Source: Planctomycetaceae bacterium (GTDB lineage: Bacteria; Planctomycetota; Planctomycetia; Pirellulales; UBA1268). From it: a stretch of 64,000 nucleotides of DNA. Numbering within the stretch: the stretch's first letter is position 1; the number at the start of each line of letters is the position of its first letter. Below, one piece after another: positions 16,917 through 26,277 of the stretch. The stretch covers positions 62,001-126,000 of the forward strand of contig CANFQO010000003.1 in NCBI GenBank assembly GCA_947449135.1. Direction: 5' to 3'. The notes below the pieces were generated by a model. It made no database searches, was not told the origin of the DNA, and saw nothing but the letters and a program-made list of their open reading frames with translations. The position numbers and the translations under genes are program-made.

Positions 16917-19900
16917 ATGGCACTCGTCCATCCACGATCGTCGCTCGTCAGCCTTCTGCACGTGGCCGTGCTGGTCACCACCGCCACCGCGGCTGGCCAC
17001 GCCGCAGAATTCCGCGCGGCCAGCGGCACGATCACCGTTCCCGATGGGTTCACGGTCGAGGTCGCAGCCGCTGTGCCCTTGGTCGAGCGACCGGTGACGA
17101 TCGACTTCGACGAGCAGGGCCGGCTCTACGTCACGGAATCGAGCGGCACGAATATCGCCGTCATCGAGCAGGCGAAGAATCCCAGCCACCGGGTGTTTCG
17201 CCTTGAGGACACCGACGGCGACGGCGTCTTCGACTCTAGAACAGAGTATGCCGAGGGGCTGATGATGCCGGAGGGCTCGCTCTGGTACCGCGGCTCCCTC
17301 TACGTCGCCGCCCCGCCGGCAATCTGGAAGTTCACCGACGCCGATGATGACGGCGTTGCCGAGTCTCGGGAGGTCTGGTTCGACGGCAAGACGCTGACCC
17401 CATGCGCCAACGATCTCCACGGCCCCTACCTCGGCCGAGATGGCCGCATCTACTGGTGCAAGGGAGCTTCCGCCGAGCAGACCTACGACCTCCCCGGCCG
17501 CCCCGGCTGGAAGACCCGCGCCTCCCACATCTTCCGCGCCCGCGACGATGCCAGCGGCATCGAGCCGGTGCTCACCGGCGGCATGGACAACCCCGTCGAC
17601 GTCGTCTTCACGCCGGAAGGGGAACGGATCATGTCGTGCACATTCCTCGTCCACCCCGGCGGAGGCGAGCGCGACGGCCTGATCCACGCCCTCTACGGCG
17701 GCGTCTACGGCAAGAATGCAGGCGTGCTCGACGGTCACGCCCGCACTGGTGACCTCCTGCCTCCTCTTGCGCATCTCGGCCCCGCCGCGGCCTGTGGGCT
17801 CCATCGCCATTCCGGGTTTGGACTCGGGGAGGATTTCACAGGCGATCTGTTCACCACGGCCTTCAACCTGCAGACGGTGTTTCGCAACCAACTGACCCCC
17901 TCGGGCGCCACCTTCACCAGCACCAACACTCCCTTCCTTCAGGCTGACTGGGTCGACTTTCATCCCACCGACTGCCTCGAGGATGCCGATGGCTCGCTCC
18001 TCGTCGTCGACACCGGCGGCTGGTACAAGCTCTGCTGCCCGACGTCGCAGCTCGAAAAGCCTGCAGTCCTCGGCGGGATCTACCGCGTCCGCCGCGCCGG
18101 TGCAAAGCCGGTCGCCAACCCGCGTGGTCGCGCGCTCGACTGGAGCGGAATGACGCCCGAAAGGCTCGCCACGCTCCTGGCCGATCCGCGGCCCGCGGTC
18201 GTCGCCGAGGCCACCGACCGGCTGGCAAGGATCGGGGCTGCCACCGTCCCGGCCATCGTTGCGCAGCTGCCGCAGGACCCGACCGCCGCCTCACGGCAAA
18301 ACGCGATCTGGGCGCTCACTCGAATCGACGGCGAGCCGGCCCGAGCAGCCATTCGGTCTCGGCTGACAGATCGCGATCCCGGCGTCCGCCAGGCGGCCTG
18401 TCATGCTGCCGGGCTGCACCGCGATGCCGGCGCCTTCGAAGCCCTCGCGGCGATCGTGCAGAAAGACGATCCAGCGGTTGCCCGCGCCGCCGCCGAGGCC
18501 CTCGGACGGCTTGGTCTTCGGGAAGCGTGTGCGCCGCTGCTTGCCGCGGCGTCAAGAAAGGTCGATCGGGCCCTCGACCATTCGATCACCTACGCCCTCA
18601 TCGAGACGGCCGAGCCAGGTCCACTCCAAAACGCCCTCAGCTCCGGCGCCCCCGCCGCCCGCCGCGTGGCACTGATGGCCCTCGACCAGATGGTCCTGAT
18701 GGCCCCGATGGCTCAGCTGGCCGATCGTTTTCCGCAGCCGCCGCTCGATCGCGACGCAGCGATAGCACTCTGCGACGCCGACGACCCCGACCTCCGCGCC
18801 ACAGCCTGGTGGGTGGCGTCACGGCATCCCGACTGGTCGACGCCGCTGGCCGGGAAGGTAGCCACGCAACTGGCACGGATGCAGACGGCGGCCCCGGCGG
18901 AGAGGGACCAGATCCGCGATCTCCTCGCGGCACTTGCCGGCAACGATGCCGTAGCCGGGGCGGTCGCCGAAGGTCTCAGCCGACCGCACGACCAGGCCAG
19001 TGCGCTCGCGGTGATGCGGTCGGCTCGCCTCAAGCAGACGCCACCGTCCTGGTTCGATGCCCTCCGTCGATTCGTGGCGACACCGGTCGATCCGGCGTCG
19101 GCATCTGGGGCGATCGCCGCGAACACGGTGACCATCCTTGCCGGTCTTCCGCTCTCGAAGGACCAACGCGAATCGCTCCGCCCGGTGGCCATCAGCGCAC
19201 TCGCGCAGCCACCAAACGCGCCGGGCACCCTGCCAGAGCGGCCCCGCCTCCAGCTTCTCGGCCTGCTTGGCGATGCCACGGGCATGCTCTCCGATCCAGA
19301 AATCGGCCGCCTCCTCCAGATTGCCGAGCAAGGGGATTCTCCTGTGGACCGTGCGGCCGCCGCGGGCATCCTCGCTACCGCGTCGCTCAGCGAGCCTGGC
19401 TGGTTGCTGGTGGCCGGCAGCTTCGGCAGCCTCGGTGCCCAGGAACTTTCGATCCTCCTGCCGGCCCTTGTGAGCCAGGGGGGCACGGCACTTGTGGCGG
19501 GGATCGAGGCACTTGCCTCCAGCGAGGCGGGAGGCCTCGTCCGCCGCGATCTGCTTGAGACGGCCGTCAAGGCACTGCCGCAGGCCGACGCCGCCACCGG
19601 CACGGCGTTGCTCGCCAAGACCGACGCGCAGGCAGCCGGTGAGAGGGAGGCCTTTGAAAAACTCCTGCAGTCGCTGCCGGAGGGGGATCCCGTCCGCGGC
19701 CACGCCGTCTTTGCCGGTAAGACCGGCTCCTGCACCTCCTGCCATGCGATGGCTTACGTCGGAGGCAAGATCGGCCCCGATCTCTCGCACATCGGCAAGA
19801 TCCGCACTCCCCGCGACCTGCTTGAGGCGATTGTTCGACCGAGTGCCAGCTTCGTCCGAAGTTATGAACCGTCGGTCGTGATCACCGACGACGGACGGTC

Positions 19901-20099
19901 GTTCCAGGGGGTCATTCGCGATGAGACGGGCGACATGCTTGCGATACAGACGACCGCCACGAATGTCGAGCGGGTGCCGCGTGATCTGATCGAATCGATC
20001 GAACCAGGCCGGGTCTCGATCATGCCGCAGGGCTACGACCGCCTGCTGTCGCCCCAGGAACTGGCCGACCTCGTGGCCTTTCTCCACCGCGCGAAATAA
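16917..20099 (+). CDS. PVC-type membrane-bound dehydrogenase / cytochrome c protein with HEAT repeats
   Basis: 1060 aa. An N-terminal signal segment (SLLHVAVLVTTATAAGHAAEF) precedes a propeller domain of the putative membrane-bound dehydrogenase type (about residues 30-390: DFDEQGRLYVTE, LEDTDGDGVFDSRTEYAEGL, GMDNPVDVVFTPEGE). Then come HEAT-like repeats (about 420-900, ARIGAATVPAIVAQL and similar), and a C-terminal planctomycete-type cytochrome c with CTSCH at 939-943 and IRTPRDLLEAIVRPSASFVRSYEP. The architecture is characteristic of Planctomycetota/Verrucomicrobiota and implies periplasmic electron transfer from an unknown, possibly sugar-type, substrate. The ATG is used; a TTG just before it is ignored. 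A terminator follows. Confidence 0.93.
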   Translation: MALVHPRSSLVSLLHVAVLVTTATAAGHAAEFRAASGTITVPDGFTVEVAAAVPLVERPVTIDFDEQGRLYVTESSGTNIAVIEQAKNPSHRVFRLEDTDGDGVFDSRTEYAEGLMMPEGSLWYRGSLYVAAPPAIWKFTDADDDGVAESREVWFDGKTLTPCANDLHGPYLGRDGRIYWCKGASAEQTYDLPGRPGWKTRASHIFRARDDASGIEPVLTGGMDNPVDVVFTPEGERIMSCTFLVHPGGGERDGLIHALYGGVYGKNAGVLDGHARTGDLLPPLAHLGPAAACGLHRHSGFGLGEDFTGDLFTTAFNLQTVFRNQLTPSGATFTSTNTPFLQADWVDFHPTDCLEDADGSLLVVDTGGWYKLCCPTSQLEKPAVLGGIYRVRRAGAKPVANPRGRALDWSGMTPERLATLLADPRPAVVAEATDRLARIGAATVPAIVAQLPQDPTAASRQNAIWALTRIDGEPARAAIRSRLTDRDPGVRQAACHAAGLHRDAGAFEALAAIVQKDDPAVARAAAEALGRLGLREACAPLLAAASRKVDRALDHSITYALIETAEPGPLQNALSSGAPAARRVALMALDQMVLMAPMAQLADRFPQPPLDRDAAIALCDADDPDLRATAWWVASRHPDWSTPLAGKVATQLARMQTAAPAERDQIRDLLAALAGNDAVAGAVAEGLSRPHDQASALAVMRSARLKQTPPSWFDALRRFVATPVDPASASGAIAANTVTILAGLPLSKDQRESLRPVAISALAQPPNAPGTLPERPRLQLLGLLGDATGMLSDPEIGRLLQIAEQGDSPVDRAAAAGILATASLSEPGWLLVAGSFGSLGAQELSILLPALVSQGGTALVAGIEALASSEAGGLVRRDLLETAVKALPQADAATGTALLAKTDAQAAGEREAFEKLLQSLPEGDPVRGHAVFAGKTGSCTSCHAMAYVGGKIGPDLSHIGKIRTPRDLLEAIVRPSASFVRSYEPSVVITDDGRSFQGVIRDETGDMLAIQTTATNVERVPRDLIESIEPGRVSIMPQGYDRLLSPQELADLVAFLHRAK

Positions 20100-20122
20100 A
20101 AGCGGCGAGAACGCATCGCAAG

Positions 20123-20171
20123 CGGATCTGCGTGTCGCGCGGGATGGTGTGCACACCCGGAGTCCCCCGGC
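20123..20171 (+). repeat. 49-bp imperfect direct repeat, first copy
   Basis: Matches 20279-20327 at all but about seven positions; the last 25 bp (GGTGTGCAC.CCCGGAGTCCCCCGGC) differ at one base. In this copy the final CCCCCGGC forms the left arm of the terminator of the cytochrome gene. Confidence 0.75.
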
Positions 20172-20190
20172 TTCCGCCGGGGGCTTTTAT
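20164..20190 (+). terminator. Rho-independent terminator after the PVC cytochrome gene
   Basis: A perfect 8-bp stem (CCCCCGGC against GCCGGGGG) with a TTCC loop is followed by CTTTTATT, 64 nt after the stop codon. Confidence 0.88.
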
Positions 20191-20278
20191 TCAACGCCAC
20201 TTTTCCACAACCGGTGCCATCATTCACGAATAGAAGCCCGGAGCGGAAGCGATGGGGCACCGGGGCGTTGGGCGATAC

Positions 20279-20327
20279 CGGATATGCATGGCACGTGGGA
20301 CGGTGTGCACCCCCGGAGTCCCCCGGC
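20279..20327 (+). repeat. 49-bp imperfect direct repeat, second copy
   Basis: Second copy of the sequence at 20123-20171, just downstream of the 3' end of the opposing RNase III gene. The T-tailed right arm of the hairpin is not conserved here, so it is not a terminator for plus-strand transcripts. Confidence 0.72.
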
Positions 20328-20353
20328 GGCTTGGGCGCAAAGGCGCTCTAGCT

Positions 20354-21139
20354 CTAACCGTTCGCCGGCCCCTGGCCAGCCGCTTCAAGCTGGAGCTCGG
20401 AGAGCGCGTTGGAGGCTGCCCGCTGCTCCGCCTCTTTCTTGTTGCGGCCCCATGCCGGCGGATACTTCCGCAGGCCGACCTGGGCCGACACATGAAAACT
20501 CTTGCTGTGGTCGGGCCCCGCCTCCTCAACCACCTCGTAGGTGGGCGTCACTCCATAATCTCGCTGCGACAACTGCTGAAGGAGCGATTTGTGGTTCAGC
20601 CCTTGCTCCCCGGAGGCCACCTTCACGATCTCTGGCTCCAGCATCCGCGTGACCAGGGCCCGCACCGGCTCAAGACCGCCGTCGAGATACATCGCGGCCA
20701 CCAGCGACTCAAACAGATCTGACAGCACCGACGCCGGAACCGGCCGATTCAGCGCCAGCCCCTTCCCGACGATCAGGAAGTCGATGAGTTGCAGCCGCTC
20801 CGTGATCCGTCCGCAGGTCTCCCTGCTCACCACGACCGACTTGATGCGGGTGAGATCCCCTTCCAATGAATCGGGGAAGAGCCGGTAGAGCGTCTCGCAG
20901 ACGATGAACCCCAGGATCGCGTCGCCGAGGAACTCCAGTCGCTCGTTCGACGCCAGTCGATGCTGGGCCCCGGAGGCATGCGTGAATGCGGCGACGAGCA
21001 AAGAGGGGTCGCGAAACTCGTAGTGGATCCGCCGCTGGCATTCGGCAATGTCGACGATGCCCTCCGGCCTGTCGCCCCGCTCGGGTCGGGACTGTCCGCT
21101 CCGCTGCGTGTCCTTGCGTTGCTGGTCGCTTCGATTCAT
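20354..21139 (-). CDS. rnc: Ribonuclease III
   Basis: 261 aa from MNRSDQQRK; an in-frame extension of about 100 residues upstream lacks family similarity and is rejected. The catalytic domain has the signature NERLEFLGDAILGFIV with the Glu/Asp metal ligands, and a second cluster DLFESLVAAMYLDGG. The C-terminal double-stranded RNA-binding domain begins about residue 185 (NHKSLLQQLSQRDYGVTPTYEVVEEAGPDHSKSF) and ends NKKEAEQRAASNALSEL. It cuts structured RNAs such as rRNA precursors and mRNA hairpins in the cytoplasm. AGAAGG sits close before the ATG. It is divergent from the HtrA gene. The polar N-terminal tail of about 25 residues is unusual but has no recognised function. Confidence 0.96.
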   Translation of the reverse strand: MNRSDQQRKDTQRSGQSRPERGDRPEGIVDIAECQRRIHYEFRDPSLLVAAFTHASGAQHRLASNERLEFLGDAILGFIVCETLYRLFPDSLEGDLTRIKSVVVSRETCGRITERLQLIDFLIVGKGLALNRPVPASVLSDLFESLVAAMYLDGGLEPVRALVTRMLEPEIVKVASGEQGLNHKSLLQQLSQRDYGVTPTYEVVEEAGPDHSKSFHVSAQVGLRKYPPAWGRNKKEAEQRAASNALSELQLEAAGQGPANG

Positions 21140-21513
21140 GCCTTCTGCCGCCCTTGAACACGTTCCTGCCGCCGGCCAAAGGTACGCCTCTCCACGGCCG
21201 CCTGTCAACGCAATCCTCCGAACAAACCCCGGGAAACCCCCGTAAAAACAGCGGGCCCGGAGGTTCGACGAACCGTCACATTGCCGGCCGCGTAGAGATA
21301 ATTCAGACACGCGATGACGCCGGTGCCGGCTAGGGCAGCCGGCACAGATGCGTTTGCGGCCGTGAGTCGTCTCCCCGGAGACGCTGCGGCCTCCACTCGA
21401 TCGGTCTCGGTGCCTACACTCACCTGAAATCCACCCCAAACACAACGTCTGACAAGACAGCCGGTCAAGAGGACCGGGTACGAACGCCAGATAAGAAAGG
21501 TCGAACCCTCCCT
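21140..21513. other. Divergent regulatory region between rnc and htrA, with a perfect inverted repeat
   Basis: 374 bp with no supportable gene. It holds a perfect inverted repeat at 21323-21345 (GTGCCGGCT, 5-nt spacer, AGCCGGCAC) without a T-run, so it is an operator or leader hairpin candidate rather than a terminator. No convincing -35/-10 pair was found. Confidence 0.5.
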
Positions 21514-23130
21514 ATGAACCAGATGACCATCAACACACCCGTGACGGTACCCGCCATTGCTTCCAGCCAGCAGCCACCGCGGGGATATCTCCACGCTGGC
21601 CTCCACCTCGGACTGGTGCCCCTCGCGGTCATGCTCTCCACGGTGCTCGGCATCTGCGTCGATGCCCGCGGCGAAGAGACCGCCGCTACGGCCGAGGCGA
21701 TGATGCACGCCAATTCTCTTTCCAAGGCGTTCCGACACGCCGCAGAGCATGCCACTCCGAGCGTCGTGGTGGTCCGCAGCGAAACAAAGGCCAAGAAGGT
21801 GTCCTCCAGCAGCAATCAGCGACAGGGCCAACGGCGGGGCCAACGTCAGGAACAAGGCGGCGAAAACCCGTTCAAGGGGACGCCGTTCGAGGATTTCTTC
21901 AAGGACGGCATGCCCGAGGGTTTTGAGTTCAACAACCCCGAGGGTGGCCAGACGCAGCCACGGTCGGGCGTCGGCTCGGGTGTGATCGTCGACAAGGAGG
22001 GCCTCGTACTCACCAACAACCACGTCGTTGCGGGGGCCGACACGGTGACGGTCGAACTCCCCGACGGTCGCGAGTTCAAGGCGACGGAGATCAAGACCGA
22101 TCCCGACAGCGATCTGGCCGTCGTGAAGCTGGAAGATGCCCACGACCTGCCGGTGGCAAAGCTCGGCGATTCCGACAAGCTCGACATCGGTGACTGGGTG
22201 ATCGCGATCGGCAATCCGTTCGAACTCGAAACGACCGTCAGCGCCGGCATCATCAGCGGCAAGGGCCGCGAACTCGGCAGCATCCGCCGGGCGAAGTTCC
22301 TGCAGACCGACGCGGCCATCAACCCCGGCAACTCGGGCGGACCGCTCGTCAACCTCGCCGGCGAGGTGATCGGCATCAACACGGCGATCGCCTCCAATAC
22401 CGGCGCCTATCAGGGGATCGGCTTCGCGATCCCGATCAACCTCGCCAAGTGGGTGAGCGGTCAGCTCATCGCCAAGGGCTCAGTGGAGCGTGGCTATCTC
22501 GGCGTCTCGATCGGACCGCTCAGCAACGAAATGGCGCGGAAGCTCGGCGTGGAAAGCCGCAAGGGCGTGCTTGTCACCGAGGTGATGGATGGCACACCGG
22601 CCGCCGATGCAGGCGTGCAGGATCTCGACGTCATCACCGCCTTCGATGACCAGGCAGTGGACGGTCCGCGGTCGCTGCAGGAGGTGGTCGAGAAATCGGC
22701 GATCGGCAAGCCGCACACGCTCACCGTGCTGCGCGACGGCAAGACGATGACGCTCTCGATCTCAGTGAAGCCGCTGCCCGACAAGATGGCGAAGTCGGAT
22801 GGCTCGGGCAGCCGGAAGCTGTCGGCTAGCGAAGAAGAGACCTTCTACTCGGAGGCGTTTGGCATCGAGGTCCGCAACAAGGACTCGCTGCCGGAAAATG
22901 TCTACGAAGATTTCGCCGGCGTCGTCGTCGATCGCGTCGACAACGACGGTGTGGCCGCCGAGGCCGGTATCGGCCCGGGCGTGCTTGTCCGCAAGGTCGG
23001 CAAGACTCCCGTGTCGACGATCGCCGAATTCGCCGAGGCGATCGAGAAGGAGTCGCCCGAAGAGGGCGTGGTGCTGCAGGTGCGTACGCCCCGCGGCAAC
23101 AGCGTCATCCTGCTGAAGAAAGGCCTCTGA
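21514..23130 (+). CDS. HtrA/Do-family periplasmic serine protease with two PDZ domains
   Basis: 538 aa. An N-terminal membrane or signal segment (about residues 28-50, LGLVPLAVMLSTVLGICV) is followed by a low-complexity Gln/Arg linker (about 95-117). The trypsin-like domain has catalytic H170 (TNNHVVAGAD), D200 (DPDSDLAVVKL) and S274 (NPGNSGGPLVN). PDZ1 follows at about 325-420 (RGYLGVSIGPL...TPAADAGVQDLDVI) and a second PDZ-like domain at about 445-535. The role is protein quality control in the cell envelope by degrading or refolding misfolded exported proteins. The second ATG, 9 nt into the frame, is an alternative start. pdxJ follows after 34 bp containing a 7-bp hairpin (23134-23153). 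Confidence 0.95.
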   Translation: MNQMTINTPVTVPAIASSQQPPRGYLHAGLHLGLVPLAVMLSTVLGICVDARGEETAATAEAMMHANSLSKAFRHAAEHATPSVVVVRSETKAKKVSSSSNQRQGQRRGQRQEQGGENPFKGTPFEDFFKDGMPEGFEFNNPEGGQTQPRSGVGSGVIVDKEGLVLTNNHVVAGADTVTVELPDGREFKATEIKTDPDSDLAVVKLEDAHDLPVAKLGDSDKLDIGDWVIAIGNPFELETTVSAGIISGKGRELGSIRRAKFLQTDAAINPGNSGGPLVNLAGEVIGINTAIASNTGAYQGIGFAIPINLAKWVSGQLIAKGSVERGYLGVSIGPLSNEMARKLGVESRKGVLVTEVMDGTPAADAGVQDLDVITAFDDQAVDGPRSLQEVVEKSAIGKPHTLTVLRDGKTMTLSISVKPLPDKMAKSDGSGSRKLSASEEETFYSEAFGIEVRNKDSLPENVYEDFAGVVVDRVDNDGVAAEAGIGPGVLVRKVGKTPVSTIAEFAEAIEKESPEEGVVLQVRTPRGNSVILLKKGL

Positions 23131-23164
23131 TTCACCACGGCCCCATCCGTGGTAAAGTGATCGC

Positions 23165-23875
23165 ATGACAACGCTTGGCGTCAACATCGATCACGTGGCC
23201 ACGATCCGACAGGCCCGCCGCACCGTCGAACCCGACCCGGTCTGGGCGGCGGCGCTGGCGGAACTCGGCGGGGCCGATGCCATCACGGTCCACCTCCGCG
23301 AGGACCGCCGTCACATCCAGGATCGTGACCTCGAGGTGCTGAGATCCACTGTCCAGGTGAAGCTCAACCTCGAGGCCGCGATCGCGCCGGCGATGATCGA
23401 CATCGCCTGCCGGGTAAAGCCCGACCAGGTGACGCTCGTACCGGAGAAACGCGAAGAGGTGACCACCGAAGGTGGCCTCGACGTCGTGTCGCACCGGACC
23501 GCGACGGCGGAGGCGGTCCGCCGGCTGCACGAGGCGGGCATCGCCGTGTCACTCTTCCTCGACCCCTGCCCACGGCAGATCGACGTGGCGGCCCAACTCG
23601 GAGTCGCCGCAGTCGAACTCCACACCGGCTGCTATGCCAATGCCACGACCGATGCCGACCGACAGGCACAGCTCGTGGAGCTGGCGCGAGCCGGTGAACT
23701 GATCCGGCAGGCAAAGCTGGCTCTCAACGCCGGCCACGGCCTCACCTATCGCAACGTCACCCCGGTGGCCTGTCTCGAAGGCATGGGAGAGCTCAACATC
23801 GGCCATTCGATCGTGTCGCGGGCAGTGCTCGTCGGCTTCACGCAAGCCGTCCGCGAGATGAAGGCGCTGCTGTAG
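23165..23875 (+). CDS. pdxJ: Pyridoxine 5'-phosphate synthase
   Basis: 236 aa, full family length. It condenses 1-deoxyxylulose 5-phosphate with 3-amino-2-oxopropyl phosphate to pyridoxine 5'-phosphate in the DXP-dependent vitamin B6 pathway (cytoplasm). Diagnostic segments are [16 protein letters not shown] at the N-terminus, [26 protein letters not shown] (catalytic Glu), [10 protein letters not shown] and [11 protein letters not shown] (phosphate binding), and [14 protein letters not shown] near the end. It sits 34 bp after htrA on the same strand and may be co-transcribed. A subtype A hairpin repeat begins 21 bp after its stop. Confidence 0.97.
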   Translation: MTTLGVNIDHVATIRQARRTVEPDPVWAAALAELGGADAITVHLREDRRHIQDRDLEVLRSTVQVKLNLEAAIAPAMIDIACRVKPDQVTLVPEKREEVTTEGGLDVVSHRTATAEAVRRLHEAGIAVSLFLDPCPRQIDVAAQLGVAAVELHTGCYANATTDADRQAQLVELARAGELIRQAKLALNAGHGLTYRNVTPVACLEGMGELNIGHSIVSRAVLVGFTQAVREMKALL

Positions 23876-23896
23876 AGCGGCACCTTCGATAACCGT

Positions 23897-24013
23897 ACCG
23901 ACGAGGTGGTACACCTGGAGACGTCGGCGAGGGGGTAGGCGGAAGCTCGAGGAGCGTTGGGCCGCCGCGGCCCCCGCGACGAGACTTTTGCCGCCACCGA
24001 AGCCGGTGCTACA
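23897..24013 (+). repeat. 3'-gene hairpin repeat, subtype A, copy 2
   Basis: Shares the core of copies 1 and 3, with the hairpin at 23946-23983, followed by ACTTTTGCCGCC and the terminal GAAGCCGGTGCTACA. The conserved left flank (CCGACGAG..GTACACCTGGAGA) aligns with the other A copies. It lacks the 30-bp module of copy 1. It lies in the same orientation as the upstream pdxJ. Confidence 0.87.
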
Positions 24014-24068
24014 AGACAACTAGATGCGTTCTCGCTGCCAAGCCCCTTCCACCTCACGGGCCTCCATC

Positions 24069-26243
24069 ATGACCTTCTCCCGCGCCTCTTCCCTGCTCGC
24101 ACTCGTTCTCGCCTTTGTTGCCACGTCGGCCCGGGCCGACGTACGGGTGCCGTCGATCTTCGGCGATCACATGGTGCTCCAGCAGCAGCAGCCGATTCGC
24201 ATCTGGGGCTGGGCGGAGAAAGGGGAATCGGTCACCGTTGCGCTCGGGAGCGACACGCAGACGGCCACTGCGGCCGACTCCGGTCGTTGGCAGGTTGCAT
24301 TGCCGCCAAGGAAGGCCAGCAATGCGCCGGCAACACTCCGGATTCAGGGAAAGAATACCGTTGTCATCAACGATGTGCTTGTCGGTGAAGTCTGGCTGTG
24401 TTCCGGTCAGTCCAATATGGAGTGGACCGTGGCGGCGTCCGCAGACGCTCAGGCCGAGATCGCAGCCGCACAGCATCCCCTCATCCGTCACATCAAGGTG
24501 CCGCTGGTCCAATCGAACACGCCACGGGAAGACTTTCAATCGAGCTGGCAGGTCTGCTCGCCCGAGACGGCCGGCACCTTCACGGCCTGCGGCTATTTTC
24601 TCGCCCGCCGACTTCAGCAAGAACTGGGAGTTCCCGTCGGTCTCGTGAATGCCTCCTGGGGAGGAACGCGGGTTGAACCCTGGACGCCGCCGGTTGGGTT
24701 TCAGAGCGTCGACGCACTGCAGGACATCTACCAATCCGTCATTGGTCGCACACCGGGCACTCCGCAATACCGCGACCGACTTTCAGCCCACATCAAGTCC
24801 CTCGATGCCTGGGTCGCCCGGGCGGAATCGCGTGTCGACTCGAATGAACTTCTGACCCCAAGCCCTGCCTATCCGCCAGAACTCACGCCGTACGCGAGCA
24901 ACCAAGATCCGACCATGCTCTACAACGGCATGATTCATCCGCTCGTTGGTTTTCCGATCCGCGGTGCCATCTGGTACCAGGGGGAATCGAACCACGGCGA
25001 AGGCATGCTCTATCTTGAAAAGAAACGGGCATTGATCAACGGCTGGCGAACGCTCTGGGGGCAAGGCGACTTTCCGTTCTACTACGTTCAAATCGCACCG
25101 TTTCAATACGGCAGTGAAGATCCCGAGATCCTCGCCCAGTTCTGGGAGGCCCAGGCGGCGTGTCAGTCCATTCCCAAGACGGGCATGGTTGTCATCAATG
25201 ACATCGCCACCATCGGCGACATCCACCCGCCCAACAAGCAGGACGTCGGCTACCGCCTGGCATCGCTCGCCCTCAAGAACGACTATGGACGGACCGATCT
25301 TGTGGCCAACAGCCCGGAGGTCGCCACGCTCGAGCGGCTGGGAAATAGCCTGAAGATTCACTTCAAGAACACCGGCGGTGGGCTGAAGACTCGCAACGAA
25401 AAGGCCCCCACCCACTTCGAAGTCATCGGCGTTGGTTCCAACGGGTTCAAGCCCGCCACGGCGACCATCGAAGGGGATGCCGTGGTGCTCACATCCGATG
25501 CGGTCACTGCGCCGCTCGCATTTCGGTTTGCCTGGCACATGCTCGCCGAGCCCAATCTCGTCGGCGGCACCGGCCTGCCGGTCGGCGGCTGCCGCGGCGG
25601 TGAAATGCCCGAGTTTTTCAGTACGGTTGCAACCGCCAAGGAGTACACGCTCGTCTACGACCTGGACCTGCGAAAACTCGGCCGCGACATCGCCTACGAC
25701 GTCGACAACACCGCTCGAATCAACCAGTTCGACCGCGTCGGCTATCTGCTCGAATTGGCCAAAGCCGGTGGCACCACACAAAGCGTCTTCGTCTCGATGG
25801 ATGCCTTCACCGACGACGTCAGGAAGATCGGCATTCCGACGGTCGCATCACAGGCCCGCTTCCAACAGCCGGTCACATCGCTCGATGTGTTCAGCAATGT
25901 CGATGGAATCACCTCGGGCACCGACATCGCCACAGGCAACATCGAGTTTTGGCCCGACAACTATGGGATGGCCAACGCCGCGAATGTGGCGGACGCCTCA
26001 ACCACTCTCTTTGACTACGGAGACGAGATCGCCTTTCCGAACGACGGATATGGCTCCATGCAGGTCCATAACTTCGGGAACAAGCAGACCCTGTTCGCGA
26101 TCAACCATTGGACCGCAGCCGCCGGAGCTGATCTCGGCATCGGAAATGGCCCGAGCAACACGCCGGACTGGACGTTCACCGGAAATGCAGGGACCTACAC
26201 GACCAAACGGCTGAGGGTTTTTATTCGTCCCATCAGCAAGTGA
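24069..26243 (+). CDS. Sialate O-acetylesterase-like SGNH esterase, exported
   Basis: 724 aa from the ATG that starts a signal peptide ([25 protein letters not shown]); 15 in-frame codons upstream are ignored. The N-terminal beta domain ([24 protein letters not shown], about 20-110) is typical of the family. The SASA domain follows with catalytic GQSNMEW, the [12 protein letters not shown] block, and IWYQGESN. The C-terminal 200 residues (after about 520) form an extra domain ([26 protein letters not shown]...) that looks like an appended beta-sandwich, perhaps carbohydrate-binding. Family role: removal of O-acetyl groups from sugars such as sialic acids or plant/algal glycans; the actual substrate is unknown. 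It lies between a hairpin repeat and a convergent alkaline phosphatase. Confidence 0.88.
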   Translation: MTFSRASSLLALVLAFVATSARADVRVPSIFGDHMVLQQQQPIRIWGWAEKGESVTVALGSDTQTATAADSGRWQVALPPRKASNAPATLRIQGKNTVVINDVLVGEVWLCSGQSNMEWTVAASADAQAEIAAAQHPLIRHIKVPLVQSNTPREDFQSSWQVCSPETAGTFTACGYFLARRLQQELGVPVGLVNASWGGTRVEPWTPPVGFQSVDALQDIYQSVIGRTPGTPQYRDRLSAHIKSLDAWVARAESRVDSNELLTPSPAYPPELTPYASNQDPTMLYNGMIHPLVGFPIRGAIWYQGESNHGEGMLYLEKKRALINGWRTLWGQGDFPFYYVQIAPFQYGSEDPEILAQFWEAQAACQSIPKTGMVVINDIATIGDIHPPNKQDVGYRLASLALKNDYGRTDLVANSPEVATLERLGNSLKIHFKNTGGGLKTRNEKAPTHFEVIGVGSNGFKPATATIEGDAVVLTSDAVTAPLAFRFAWHMLAEPNLVGGTGLPVGGCRGGEMPEFFSTVATAKEYTLVYDLDLRKLGRDIAYDVDNTARINQFDRVGYLLELAKAGGTTQSVFVSMDAFTDDVRKIGIPTVASQARFQQPVTSLDVFSNVDGITSGTDIATGNIEFWPDNYGMANAANVADASTTLFDYGDEIAFPNDGYGSMQVHNFGNKQTLFAINHWTAAAGADLGIGNGPSNTPDWTFTGNAGTYTTKRLRVFIRPISK

Positions 26244-26277
26244 GCCGCCTGGGTAAAGTAAAGCAGCGACTGGCTGT

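Noticed and set aside
21323-21345. Inverted repeat as terminator of the HtrA or RNase III gene
   Set aside because: It lies upstream of both divergent genes and has no T-run; kept only as an operator or leader candidate.
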